Shown: piece by piece, positions 46,399 through 58,222 of the stretch | How the letters are laid out: the number at the start of each line of letters is the position of its first letter | Numbering within the stretch: the first letter of the stretch is position 1 | Source of the DNA: Homarus americanus | Taxonomy: Eukaryota > Arthropoda > Malacostraca > Decapoda > Nephropidae | Assembly: GCF_018991925.1 (NCBI RefSeq) | Contig: NW_024732415.1 | Coordinates: 3,240,981 to 3,304,980, forward strand | Reading direction: 5' to 3' | DNA: 64,000 bases | Notes under the pieces: generated by a model | What the model was told of the DNA's origin: nothing | Database searches by the model: none | What the model saw: the letters and a program-made list of their open reading frames with translations, nothing else | Position numbers and translations under genes: made by a program

Positions 46399-46504
46399 GG
46401 GAGAAACAGCTGTGGGTAAATAATTGCAGATGTTAATTTAAATGTAATTTTAATGAATACTTCCTCTCTATCTTATGAAGAAAGGTATCATGATTTACAG
46501 CTAT

Positions 46505-46515
46505 TATTAGTAGTA

Positions 46516-46580
<65 letters not shown>

Positions 46581-46581
46581 C
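46505..46581. repeat. (TAG)n microsatellite
   Basis: TAG/AGT triplets for about 76 bp. Confidence 0.95.
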
Positions 46582-46822
46582 ACAGTAGTTATTCAGTGTA
46601 TACACTCCTAAATGAGGATTCGTTTCACCTGGGTCTATGATTTTGAGTGTTAATAAATATACTCGTATATATAAACATTAAACAATAGACAGAAGCTTTG
46701 GGTGGACTAAGCTGGAGGAGTAACCCAGTACCTGCTGAACAGTAAAGAATCAACAGCTTAGTGTCAGCAGGCCACCCAACACTCTACCTGTAGGAGGCTT
46801 GTATGAATCACAAAAAATCATA
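46582..46822. other. Unique sequence, nothing seen
   Basis: No repeat or frame of note before the MITE copy. Confidence 0.5.
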
Positions 46823-46956
46823 GGATCACCTGAAGATTAGCCCCTAACTTATTACACCTTCATAATAACTTCCCTAACCTAACCTAACTCCACAAATACC
46901 TTAGGGTGGTTAAACATCAGGTGAAATAAGCTATCACGACATATTTTCAGTTTATC
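46823..46956. mobile_element. Inverted-repeat MITE with CCTAA interior, copy 3
   Basis: Left end GGATCACCTGAAGATTAGCC is nearly identical to the left end at 20541. Right arm CATCAGGTGAAATAAGCTAT and TACCTTAGGGTGGTTAAACA match the right arms at 14380-14456 and 20600-20667. The interior has CCTAACCTAACCTAA. The right terminal word is eroded (CATATTTTCAG). Confidence 0.72.
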
Positions 46957-47141
46957 TAAAATATATATAATTCCTTTATCTGTGAACCTCCCAAATTTAA
47001 ACACCGAACCATTATATTATACTGATACTAATACTGACATATTAGTGGCCATATATCTGTTTGTTTATATAACTAAATCTACTTATTTATGTAGATTTAT
47101 TTCTTTCCTTAACTCAATTATTCAAAGCGATAATTAAGAGA
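46957..47141. other. AT-rich unique sequence, nothing seen
   Basis: No notable pattern. Confidence 0.5.
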
Positions 47142-47560
47142 ACAAATTGTTTGTTTGTTTGTTTGTTGAAGGTGTTTGTCAAGTCGCGAGCAACTGAAAA
47201 CTAAGTGTTGCTTGTCTCTGTGTTTGTCTTGGCTCTCCCAGCGCGGCCAGGTGGTGAGAGGGAGGGAGGGAGAGACAAGGGAAGGGAGGGAGAGAGAAGC
47301 GGAAAAGAGATATAGGTGACAAGGGAGAGGAAAAAAGAGAGGTGGTGATGGTAAGAGTGAGAAACAAAGGAGAAGAGGACAAAAGAGGAGTGCAAGACAA
47401 GAGAAGCAAAAGGAGGAGAGGAGAGAGAGGAAGACAGGAGAGGAGACAATGGGAGAGAAGTGAGAGGAAGGAGACAAGGGGTAGAGAGGGGTTAAGGGGA
47501 GGAGAGGAGACAAGAGGGAAGGAGGAGAAGTAAGGGAGGGAAGAGGAGGGGGAGGACTAC
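47142..47560. repeat. (GTTT)n tract and polypurine block
   Basis: GTTT at 47147-47168, unique DNA to 47250, then GGGAGGGAGAGA-type purine DNA to about 47560. Frames on both strands are compositional. Confidence 0.78.
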
Positions 47561-47641
47561 ATTTGTCAATAATTAAGACATTATCTCAAAACGATGATTA
47601 ATGACTTTATTTATACCATCAAGATGAAGGATGTGTGTGTT

Positions 47642-47644
<3 letters not shown>

Positions 47645-47682
<38 letters not shown>
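47645..47682. repeat. (CT)n microsatellite
   Basis: Pure CT, 38 bp. Confidence 0.95.
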
Positions 47683-47685
<3 letters not shown>

Positions 47686-48494
47686 TACATTTAAAAGTGA
47701 AGATTTAGACGCCAAGAGTTTGTTGTTGCTTCTGACCAATCCGCTTAGTACATTCTTCATGTTTCTTTCTTCATCTCTATATTATACTTTTTCTCTTCTT
47801 TATCGTATTTCTTTTATGTAACTATATGTCTGTGTTTTATAATCACCTTTTTGTCTTCTCCTGCTTGTTTTTTTTATTCTAGTTACTGCTGTACCTGTAT
47901 GTTATTATAAGCTGTGTATTCTGTCATTATGTAGGGAAGGTCATGAAGTAATAAATGACTTGGGTTTCAATACAGATATATCACGGCATTGTATATACCA
48001 CGTCGCAAATATTGTAAATGATTGATTTAGTTTTTATTATTTCCACATGTCAGACGTGAGTGGCGTCTGCTGTGGCACATGAGATCAGATTTATGATATA
48101 TGCACCGGGTTGTTGAGCATTGCTTAACACTGACGCTACAGTTACACTTAACATAACCAGGACCAACTAAGATAGATATATCTTACATCACCTGACGAAG
48201 ACCTACTTCCTTGTTTTCGCATAGGTCATGTAGGCTAAATAACTGCTGAGTTCTGCTGTAGCTTCCCTTTAAAACTCCTGATTTACCAGATATTCGACAA
48301 TAACTGTTTTCTTGACGATTGATAGTAACACCCGAAATATTACGTGTGTCTCCTTGACCTTGATCTACCAGTGGGACGGGAACCATTATAAGGGTTACCA
48401 GGGGCAGGCGTGATGCACCAGCCTGTGTTATATGACCATTTATGTTGCTCGTGTTTGTTGAAGTTTAATGTTTTTGTGTAAGACTTGAGGCTCT
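47683..48494. other. About 800 bp unique sequence, no gene seen
   Basis: No repeat of note. A minus-strand frame at 48183-48386 has no recognisable product. Confidence 0.5.
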
Positions 48495-48833
48495 TCTGAA
48501 GGTGACATAACCGTGGGTGAACAATCTGGAGGTGACAAAACCGTGGGTGAACCATCTGGAGGTGACACAACCGTGGGTGAACCATCTGGAGGTGACACAA
48601 CCGTGGGTGAACCATCTGGAGGTGACACAACCGTGGGTGAACCATCTGGAGGTGACACAACCGTGAGTGAACCATCTGGAGGTGACACAACCGTGGGTGA
48701 ACCATCTGGAGGTGACACAACCGTGGGTGAACCATCTGGAGGTGACACAACCGTGGGTGAACCATCTGGAGGTGACACAACCGTGGGTGAACCATCTGGA
48801 GGTGACACAACCGTGGGTGAACCATCTGGAAGT
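48495..48833. repeat. 30-bp minisatellite, 11 nearly identical units
   Basis: Unit is GGTGACACAACCGTGGGTGA then ACCATCTGGA. The step is exactly 30 bp from start to end. Only the first two units and one GTGAGTGA variant differ. The 10-codon period keeps one plus and two minus frames open, none with unique coding flanks. Confidence 0.96.
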
Positions 48834-49557
<724 letters not shown>

Positions 49558-49718
49558 CATCTTGTAATTTAGTTTTCTATTTTTCACGTTCGGTATTTGA
49601 GTTATTTTCGCTGGTCCTGTGTTGTTATGTTCATATTGTGGGGCTGACAGTACAGTACTCTCGATGAAAATGTATTTTACTTTTTTTCTGGTTGCCAGTA
49701 CATACAGTACATAAAATA

Positions 49719-49905
49719 CATACATACATACATACATACATACATACATACATAGTAAGTAATGGGAGTGGCTTGATAACACATTGCCTCCCTGCTCCTC
49801 ACCTCCTCCACTATCCTGCTCTCTTCCTCCTCCACCATCCAGCTCCCTCCCTCCTTCACCATCCTGCCCTCACCATCTTCCACCATCCTGCCTTCACATC
49901 CTGTT
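49719..49905. repeat. (CATA)n tract and CTCCACCATCCTGC repeat
   Basis: CATA at 49719-49754, then five or six degenerate units of CCTCCACCATCCTGC at 49788-49905. Confidence 0.8.
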
Positions 49906-50094
49906 CATCTTCTTATCCCAGTAATCCTATGCACCTTGATCCTAAGTATTATAAAGAAAAAAATACTTTTGCCGACGATAGTTTTAGGAATCCACTTTGG
50001 TAATAAAAGGTTTACAAAAGGAGAGAATTAACATATGGAGATCCAGAGGTCGATGAGATATTTAGCTTATACATTTTGGGAGACTTTAGTTAGG
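49906..50094. other. Unique sequence, nothing seen
   Basis: No notable pattern. Confidence 0.5.
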
Positions 50095-50300
50095 GACAGA
50101 TTTAACGTCGAAGGGGAAATTTTAGCGTTGGGGGAATTTTAACGTAAGGGGAAATTTAACACCAGATAAATTTTAAGGTGTAAAGAAAAATTTAAGAAAG
50201 GGAAAATTTAACAGAAGGGAAGATTAAATACAACAAAAAATTAACGCATATAAAATTTAATGTAAGGAGTAAAATATCGCACGAATAAATTAAAATCCAG
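50095..50300. repeat. Degenerate GGGGAAATTTTAACG repeat
   Basis: About ten units of AAGGGGAAATTTTAACG with strong divergence over 200 bp. Confidence 0.65.
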
Positions 50301-50494
50301 TCCGGAAAAAGACAGTTTCTTCTTTCGTATTAATCTAAAATAGGAACCTTTGAGAATCCGGGGCGTTGCCAGATATACGTAGTGTGTGAAAATAAAGTTT
50401 TCTTGTTAAGGGTTTGTACAAGTTTGTTTAGTTTTGGTAACACTGTCCTTGCGAGGTATATATTACTGGTGCATCTTTATATGAAAAGATGTTA
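50301..50494. other. Unique sequence, nothing seen
   Basis: No notable pattern. Confidence 0.5.
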
Positions 50495-50495
50495 G

Positions 50496-50559
<64 letters not shown>
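50495..50559. repeat. (GT)n microsatellite
   Basis: GT, 65 bp, one GTTGTG interruption near its end. Confidence 0.96.
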
Positions 50560-50560
<1 letters not shown>

Positions 50561-50635
50561 GTGTGTTTTAGTTTTACAAATTTCAAGAATAAATCACCAA
50601 CACAAGAAATAACTTTAGGCTAGTTTGGTGATGTT

Positions 50636-50840
50636 CACGTTCCCATCCACAATTTTCCTTTCACACGTTCCCGTCCACACTTTCCCGTTCACACGTTCCC
50701 GTTCACAGGCTCCTAATCGTTCTTGGACACGTTTCTCTCGCACACGTTCCCTTAACCAGATCCCTGTAGTCGTTCACACTATCCCATTTACACGTGCAAC
50801 AGTTTCTCGTTCATATATACTCGTTCACACGTTCGCTCCA
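50636..50840. repeat. Degenerate CACGTTCCCGTTCACA repeat
   Basis: Irregular units of about 16-18 bp (ACACGTTCCCGTTCAC), clearest at 50660-50705 and fading to 50840. Confidence 0.7.
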
Positions 50841-50944
50841 ACAAGGATAAGACGGCTGGACCTTCCCTGATACGACTAGTCCAATTGATTAAACCAAAAC
50901 CAACTTCACACCTCGCTTGCATAGTAGAGGAAGGTTATACAGGA

Positions 50945-51205
50945 GGGATCAGAGGTCACACACGAAGGTCAGAGGTCATACACAAGGGCCAGAGGTCACA
51001 CACAAGCGTCAGAGGTTACACACAAGGGTCAGCGGTCACACACAAGGGTCAGAGGTTACTCATGAAATGTAAAGGTCACACAAAGGTCAGAGGTCACTTA
51101 CAAAGGTTAGAGGTTGCACACGAAGGTTAGAGGTTACACACGAAGGTCAGAGGTCATATACAAAGGTTAGAGGTTACACACGAAGGTCAGAGGTCACACA
51201 CGAGT
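50945..51205. repeat. About 20-bp AAGGTCAGAGGTCACACACG minisatellite
   Basis: About 13 units. Perfect AGGTCA-G-AGGTCA is at 50966-50978 and near 51083, 51143 and 51183; most other units have GGGTCA or AGGTTA in one half. Spacing between half sites is conserved at one base even in diverged units. Confidence 0.88.
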
Positions 51206-51377
51206 TTAATTAAAAACAGAAGGCGGGTCAGCCTGGGTGATCCTATCTTGTGTTTTTTCGCTCTACAGAAACTCACAAAATATCGTATTTTTGGGGGGTG
51301 TTTCTGTGAACATTTTAGACCCAGTAATAAAATTTACAATCAGTCAGAGAACTTATGTGTTATGTTAGATTTTTATG

Positions 51378-51380
<3 letters not shown>
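51206..51380. other. Unique sequence, nothing seen
   Basis: No notable pattern. Confidence 0.5.

Positions 51381-51416
<36 letters not shown>
51381..51416. repeat. (GT)n microsatellite
   Basis: Pure GT, 36 bp. Confidence 0.95.
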
Positions 51417-51417
<1 letters not shown>

Positions 51418-51976
51418 AGAGAGAGCTGATAGAGACGGATGGTAGGCGCTAAAAACTGCACTTAAGAACAGCCAACAGCCATGCAAGTCTTCCGGGAACT
51501 TGAAGGAGGTCTGCTGTGTCAGGTCGGTGCCGGGAAGATGTGTCACACCATCCAAACTTCATATATCCTTTTTGTAAATCTTGCCAGCACTTATTTTTTA
51601 AGACTTTTTTTTCTGGTTGATATTTTATTTTTGAAGGTATGGTATTTTATATTTGTATTTTTTATTTTTTATTTTTACACCTTATACTGTTTTATCGTCC
51701 CTTGTTATTTAAGCATTTTATAAAGAGATTTTCCCTCCATAACTGCTATTGTTTTTCTTTTTTTGTTTTGCAATTTTGTTTATTTTTTAGTTGTTTGCCA
51801 TTTATTTATTATTTTACTTTTTTGGGGGTATTTTCGCTATATTCGTTTTGGTTGACAATATTTTGGATCCTGATTAGGTTAGGTTGGGTCGTATGTATAT
51901 TACCTGCGGGACTTTGTTGTGAAATGTTTTGTAAAGGTTTTCTCAAAGATATCTGAAGACTTTTTTGCGATTCCCT
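51417..51976. other. Unique sequence, T-rich at 51570-51870
   Basis: TATTTT-type runs dominate; Phe/Tyr/Leu frames are compositional. A short TTAGGTTAGGTTGGG word lies at about 51875. No gene seen. Confidence 0.55.
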
Positions 51977-52082
51977 TCCTCTCTCTCGTTTATTCCTACA
52001 TTCTCTCTCTCTCGTATTCTTACCTTTCCATCCTCTCTCTCGTTTATTCCTACATTCTCTCTCTCTCGTATTCTTACCTTTC

Positions 52083-52146
<64 letters not shown>
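51977..52146. repeat. 54-bp duplication followed by (CT)n
   Basis: A 54-bp block with CGTTTATTCCTACATTCTCT and CGTATTCTTACCTTTCCATC occurs twice from 51978 and 52032 without visible change, then CT runs 52088-52146. Confidence 0.9.
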
Positions 52147-52150
<4 letters not shown>

Positions 52151-52620
52151 GTGGAATCATAATACACTTCATCTGATATTATTCTCATTTACTCGTCAGG
52201 GAGACATAAAGGCATATATTGTACACACAACCCCAAGAAACAAAGCCACGAAAATCTACCCACAATTGCAGCTTCAAGTAAAATTTGGCTCTCGACATAA
52301 CGTCAGCAAGCATGACATCACTGTAGGTTTCATGGTTTATACCAACAGTTTCCCCTCTTAGTACAGGTAGTGTTGCCATATCGAGCTCCCGGTATACGCT
52401 AGCATGGTGTCAATAACAAACTATACTCACAATGTTATGTATGTCACTGCCTTCATATAGGAGTTATATCAACATATATCTCAAAGATATTGCGGTAAAT
52501 GGGGGAATACTGTCTGGAGTAAGAGGTATACTAAAATAGACCATGTCGTATAATGTGTAGGTTTGGTTATATCGCTGTGTATCCTGGGGTATGTTAGAGG
52601 TCATTGAGACTCCTTGACTG
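52147..52620. other. Unique sequence, nothing seen
   Basis: No notable repeat or frame. Confidence 0.55.
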
Positions 52621-53600
52621 TGGTGGATGGTGGTGGCGTGGGAGTAGTAGCGGTGATAGTGTGGTGGTGGTGGTGGTGATAGTGTGGTGGTGGTGATAGT
52701 GTGGTGGTGGTGGTCACGGTGATAGTGTGGTGGTGGTGGCGTGGTGGTGGTGTGATAGTAGTAGTGGTAGTAGTGTGGTAATATTGGTGATGGTGCAGTA
52801 ATGGTGGTGGTAGTGATGATGTGGTAGTGGTGGTGGTATGGTAGTGGTGCTGGTTCTAGTGTGGTTGTGGTGGTGTGGTAGTAGATGTGGTTATTTGGTA
52901 ATGGTGCTGGTGATGTGGTAGTGGTGGTGGTGATGGTGGTGGTATTAGTGGTGGTTGTGGGGTGTAGTGGTGATTGTGTGGTAGTGGTGATGGTGTGGCA
53001 GTGGTGGTGGTGATGGTGTGGTAGTGTTGATAGTGTGGTAGTGGTGGTGATGTGGTAAAGGTGATGGTGTGGTAGCAGTGGTGGTGGTATTGAAACGGAT
53101 AATGAAACAGTTTATTGAACCAGATAATTAAAGATGAGCTTGAACAATAACAACAATATTAACATGGCTGAACCAAGTGAGCACTCTTGATAGTGGTGGT
53201 GGTGTGGTAATGGTGATGGTGTGGTAGTGGTGATGGTGTGGTAGTGGTGGTGGTGGTGTGGTAGTGTTGATGGTGTGGTAGTGGTGGTGGTGGTGGTAGT
53301 GGTGATGGTGTGGTAGTGGTGATGGTGGTGTGGTAGTGTTGATGGGTGGTAGTGGTGGTGGTGGTGTGGTAGTGTTGATGTGTGGTGGTGGTGGTGTGGT
53401 GTGGTGTGGTGGTGGTGATGGTGTGGTAGTTGTGATGGTGGTGTGGTGGTGTTGATGGTGTGGTAGTGGTGGTGGTGTGGTAGTGGTGGTGATGATGTGG
53501 TAGTGGTGGTGGTGGTGTGGTAGTAGTGGTGATGATGTGGTAGTGGTGGTTGTGGGGTGGTAGTGGTAGTGGTGGTGTGGTAGTGATGATGATAAAGACA
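52621..53600. repeat. GTGGTGGTGATGGTGTGGTA-type minisatellite, about 1 kb
   Basis: GGT, GAT and GTGTGGTAGT words with no strict period. It is split by a unique insert at about 53090-53185 that contains AAACAGTTTATTGAACC, weakly like the LINE 3' end. The His/Thr minus-strand frame of 157 codons is a by-product. Confidence 0.88.
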
Positions 53601-53820
53601 ATGATGATGATAGTGGAGATAGTGGAGGAGGAAGAGAAAGAGAAGGTGGAGGAACTAGAAGAAGATAAAGAGACGGAAGAACAAAAGGAAGAGGAAACAG
53701 AGGGAGGGAGGGTAGAGGAAGGGTGGTGAGAGGGGGAGAGACACGATCAAGTAGGTAATGAGAGCTGTCTCACTCCCGAGGCCACGGTGAGAGAAGACGA
53801 GGGAGAGAAAGACGGTGACA

Positions 53821-53822
<2 letters not shown>
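53601..53822. other. Purine-rich then unique sequence
   Basis: GAGGAAGAGAAAG words at 53620-53735. No gene seen. Confidence 0.6.

Positions 53823-53882
<60 letters not shown>
53823..53882. repeat. (CT)n microsatellite
   Basis: Pure CT, 60 bp, followed by C/T-rich DNA to about 54000. Confidence 0.96.
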
Positions 53883-53888
<6 letters not shown>

Positions 53889-54000
53889 TCTTCTCTCTAT
53901 ATCTTCCTCTCTCGTTCTCAATCTCTCTCCTGCTCTATCTCCTTTATCATCTCCTCTCTCCTCCTCTATCACCTTCCTCCTCTCATCCACCTCACTTACC

Positions 54001-54521
54001 CTAAGAGGACAGTTTTGACCTCTTAAAGACTTTCAAATCCTCTTACATTCATTCATTAATAAAAAAGATGAAATTACATATTGGATAAATTAATAAATAA
54101 ATAAGGAAATAACAAATAAACAGAGAAATAATTTAATTACTATATTAACTATATTACTATATTAACAGGTAAATGAATCTGTGATTAACTTATAAATAAC
54201 TTTAATTTTGATTGAAGAAATGGGATAAATAATTAGAGAAAGAAATAATTATTGAGTAATTATTTAGAAAGTTTTGATTACTTTTTATTTAATTTCTACT
54301 TACCTGTATGTATTTATTTATTACCTTTGTTCCTTAACTTCTTTATCGTATTTTTTATTTTATTATTCTTATTGTATTTACTATTTTTGTTTATTTTACT
54401 ACATATTTATTTTCTTCATAATTTTAGGTCATCTTTAGTTAGTAGAAAATGAAGCGTAATGTCAGATTTTAATTCATTTCTGATTATAAACGCAAATTAT
54501 TGAAAAGTTAATGTTATTGTT
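54001..54521. other. AT-rich unique sequence, nothing seen
   Basis: AAATAA and TATTTA words are frequent; no gene. Confidence 0.6.
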
Positions 54522-54725
54522 GATTTGTATTACGTCACTGTGTACGTCATTGAGGGTTTGTATTACGTCATTGTGTACGTCATTGAGGGTTTGTATTACG
54601 TCATTGTGTACGTCATTGAGGGTTTGTATTACGTCATTGTGTACGTCATTGAGGGTTTGTATTACGTCACTGTGTAAATCATTGAGGGTTTGTATTACGT
54701 CATTGTGTACGTCATTGAGGGAGTA
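54522..54725. repeat. 33-bp minisatellite with two ACGTCA motifs per unit, six units
   Basis: Unit is TTGTATTACGTCATTGTGTA then CGTCATTGAGGGT, step exactly 33 bp. TTACGTCA begins at 54530 and repeats every 33 bp through 54695 (six times). GTACGTCA follows 13 bp later in five of six units; the fifth has GTAAATCA. Frames are open only because 33 is a multiple of three. Confidence 0.95.
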
Positions 54726-55614
54726 TTAGTAAGGTAATTACTGTCTACCAGATGTTAGTATAGTGTAGACTTGTGACAAAGAGCAGAACAAGAGGACAGG
54801 AGAGAGAGAAAGAGACAGAGAGCCATAGAGTCAGAGAGAAAGAGACAGACAGACAGACAGACAGAGACGAGGACCACGGTAAAATAACACCCTTATCACC
54901 TTCTTTTCACCCATTCCAACTACCCAATTCACTGTTTTAACCATAATTAGCTCAACATCTAGTTTGTCTTAATTCCTGGTGACAGGTAAATTAATTGTTG
55001 CCTTAATGACTTCAGGTGCACCGTGTCGCCCGCCTATCTCGGAGCTTTAATCTCTCGCAAAGTGACGTGAAAATACTCGAAACTGTGTCACATGACTTTC
55101 TTTAGACTAGCATGAGAGGGAACCTAACGAATGTCCCCATGTTCAATAATTCTCAGCTGTTATGTATATATAAATTATGACATATACTAAGTAGACAGAA
55201 AAACATGAGTAAACACAATAAACAACGTGAGGAAACATTATCTTAGTAAGTAGACATTAAACCTTATCTAAGAACTCCCATCTCTCCCAAAGTGACGTAT
55301 AAATATTCTTAACTGTGGACAAGTCTTAGTTAGATCTACTTATGGAGATAATCTTATATATAAGACCTTCTTCATAATTATGCTTTGTTCTTTTTTTACC
55401 TATATTGTATTATTATTGTTTGTTATATTTATATTTAGTTCCTATAATAAATATGCTTTAGAAAATATGAGAAGCTTTACTTTTTCCTAAATTTTGTCTT
55501 CTCTTTTTGCCTTGCAGGTGTGTAACGTCATAAGCTAGGCTGCGAGCAAGAATGACACGCCCCTTGGTAATGTACAAGCTATACTCTGTGTCATTTTTGG
55601 GAGGTTATTAAAAT

Positions 55615-55617
<3 letters not shown>
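54726..55617. other. Unique sequence with a diverged 230-bp-spaced duplication
   Basis: GAGACAGAGAG words at 54800-54870. ATCTCTCGCAAAGTGACGTG near 55050 and ATCTCTCCCAAAGTGACGTA near 55280 share about 38 aligned bases including AACTGTG. No gene seen. Confidence 0.55.

Positions 55618-55668
<51 letters not shown>
55618..55668. repeat. (CT)n microsatellite
   Basis: Pure CT, about 50 bp. Confidence 0.96.
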
Positions 55669-55675
<7 letters not shown>

Positions 55676-55788
55676 AGTATCTTCTGGTTTATCTATGTAT
55701 CGTGTATCTTTAAATTTACCTGTATCTGTCCTCTCTCTCTATGTATAAATGTTTACCTATCCATTTCTTCTCCCTCTTTCATTTTCAG

Positions 55789-55789
<1 letters not shown>

Positions 55790-55849
<60 letters not shown>
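55790..55849. repeat. (GT)n microsatellite
   Basis: Pure GT, about 59 bp, ending GCGCG. Confidence 0.96.
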
Positions 55850-55853
<4 letters not shown>

Positions 55854-56155
55854 ATAGAAATAATCAAATTGGAAATACTGTAAGAGATACATACATATAT
55901 ACATAACTATGTATATACAATATGCATATCTTAAAGGTATAAAGGAAATACGTGATCAGGATACCACTTTCATTAATTCTACATATACATATACACGTGT
56001 GATAATAATTTACCCCCAAAAAAGAAACACCCTTTTGACGACGAACATATACAAGCTACTAGCAATATTTCCTTCTTTTTATATACTGCCAATATTTTTA
56101 GAGTGAGGAGAGAGATACGAGAACATCCTATTTCAAACTGTCCCGTATATAGGGG
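55850..56155. other. AT-rich unique sequence, nothing seen
   Basis: TACATATA words near 55885 and 55980; no gene. Confidence 0.55.
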
Positions 56156-56540
56156 TGGGAAGGGTGTGGTGGTGAGGTGGGGTGGTGGTGAGGGTGGGGT
56201 GGTGTGGGGAAGGTGTGGTGGTGTGGGAAGGGGTGGGAGGCAGGGTGTGGTGAGGGGAAGGTGTGGTGTGAGGGTGGGGGTGGTGGGGGTGGGGTGGTGT
56301 GGGGCAGGTGTGTGGTGGTGTGGGAAGGGTGTGGTGGTGTGGGTGTGGTGGTGTGTGGGGCAGGTGTGGTGAGGGGAAGGATGTGGTGGTGAGGGTGGTG
56401 GTGGTGTGGGTGTGGTGGTGAGGGGCAGGGGGTGTGGGTGTGGTGAGGGGAAGGGTGTGGTGGTGAGGGTGGGGTGGTGTGGGTGTGGTGGTGAGGGGCA
56501 GGGTGGGGTGGTGGGTAGGGTGTGTGGTAGTAGTGGAGGG
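56156..56540. repeat. G-rich GGTGGTGTGGGGAAGGTGTG minisatellite
   Basis: Irregular units rich in GGGG and GGTGG on the plus strand, quadruplex-prone. Pro/His and Gly/Val/Trp frames are by-products. Confidence 0.88.
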
Positions 56541-56955
56541 TGTGGTAGAGGGAAGAGAGAAAGAGGGAGGAGAAGGGAAGGAGAGAAAGAGGAAGGGAGG
56601 AGGGAAGGAGAGAGAGAAAGGAAAAAGAGGCTGAAAGATCAAGAAGGGAAGATATGTAGAGAGATAAAAGAGAAAGAGAACGTATGAGAAAAGAAGAGAA
56701 GGGACAAAGAAAAGTAAGCGAGAGAGATGACAAGACAGGAAGAGAGAGACAGATGGATAAATGAAAGAAAAATGAAAATATAGAATAACAGGACAAGAGA
56801 AAAAAATACGGAAAAATTTAAAGAAGAGACAACAAAAAATAAAGATGAAGAATTAACGAAAATAAAAACGAGAGAGAAAGAGAGATAGAGAGAGGGAATT
56901 AAGTGAAGAGGAAAAAAAGAAGAATATATATGAGACACATAGAGACAGCTAAACA
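56541..56955. repeat. Polypurine low-complexity block
   Basis: GA/GAA-rich for about 400 bp, continuing from the G-rich array. Confidence 0.8.
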
Positions 56956-57100
56956 GACATAGAGACAAATGAGACGTAACATCACATATGAGATAATTGG
57001 GTAAAAATATAATAATCTCCCAACATTTACCTGCCAGTGAGATATTTATACCAACACAGATAATCATCACCTGTATTAATTAATTCTTACGGGGAGGAAT

Positions 57101-57647
57101 TTAAAGGGACAGATTGGGAACTGTAAGATGGTGTGATATTATTGATATTATTTTTGGTGCTTGTATGTGTGTGTGTGGGGGGTTGTGTGTGTGGGGAGGT
57201 GGATGTGGGTTGTGTGTGGGGTAGGTGGATGTGGGTTGTGTGTGTGTGGGGGAGGTGTGGATGTGGGTTGTGTATGTGTGTGTGGGGGTTGTGTGGGGTC
57301 CTGGGAAGTGTACGGTGTTATGTGGTGGTGTGGGGAGGTGTAGGGTTAGATTAGGGTGTGTGTGGGGGTGGTGAGAGTATGGAGGGGTGTAGAGGTATGT
57401 GAGGATGTGGATAGGGGTGTGGTGTGGGTGTGGATATTGAGGGAGTGTTTGGTGTGGGTGTGGATGGTGGTGGGGCTGGGGGATATAGATGTGTGGGGCT
57501 ATATATAGGGTGTGTGGCTGCATTAGTGGATGGGTGTGGGTAGATGAAGTGTGTGTGTGTGTGTGCATATATGGGTGTTACGTATGTGTGTGTGTGAGTG
57601 GGTGGGTGTGGGTGGATTTTTGTGTGTGTGTGTGTGTGTTAAAGAAG

Positions 57648-57678
<31 letters not shown>

Positions 57679-57760
57679 CACACACACGCGCACACACACA
57701 CACACAGGCACCAAAAATAACATCGTGCCAACTGTGAGCCCATGAACTGTCCCTTTACTT
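57101..57760. mobile_element. Inverted-repeat element with GT/CA-rich interior
   Basis: The left arm, 57101-57177, has TTAAAGGGACAG, GGGAACTGT and TTATTTTTGGTGC, then GT. The reverse complement of the right arm, 57690-57760, has GTAAAGGGACAG, GGCTCACAGT and TTATTTTTGGTGC, then GT, in the same order. Interior is TGTGGGGGAGGTGTGGATGT-type repeats, then GT at 57616-57640 and CA at 57649-57706. No coding sequence. It is a foldback/MITE-like candidate of about 660 bp; target-site duplications were not identified. Confidence 0.68.
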
Positions 57761-58149
57761 AAGCACAGTGCCAAGGAAAAGCGGATACGTGGCACCATAT
57801 TTAACCCTTTGACACCCATAGCCTTCCACGGTAAACATCAAGGGGAAAAATCCGTCCCTTAGATTCGTACGTGGAATTATATACCCTGAACTAGTGACGT
57901 GAGGAAGACAAGACCCGAACGAGACAGTTATTACGGCAGGTTAAGAAAAACAAACCAGTCTCATAACTTGAAATTAGAACGTATGATTATATTTTTTAAC
58001 TCACTAATGTCCTGGTGTCAGTATTATGTACGTGTTCCATTATGGAGAGGCTCCTACTTCCGGTTAACTAGGACAGCGTCATAATCTAAGTAGTGATAAC
58101 CATAACAATAATAATAATCCAAAATTAACTAGAATGCACTCGAGCGAGG
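57761..58149. other. Unique sequence, nothing seen
   Basis: No repeat; a 61-codon frame at 57899-58084 has no recognisable product. Confidence 0.5.
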
Positions 58150-58222
58150 TAGTAACTCAGGCCAGGCGGCATGGTCTTGAAAGTCGGGACCTTGGTTTTG
58201 ATCTCGGACTCCATGGGCGTGT

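Noticed and set aside
48495..48833. CRISPR-like regular repeats
   Set aside because: The 30-bp units are head-to-tail with no unique spacers, and the DNA is eukaryotic. The same applies to the arrays at 8833, 14762, 28446 and 54522.
53090..53185. Fourth copy of the LINE 3' end (AAACAGTTTATTGAACC)
   Set aside because: Similarity is limited to one word; the TTTTCAGCC word and the TTA tail are not present.
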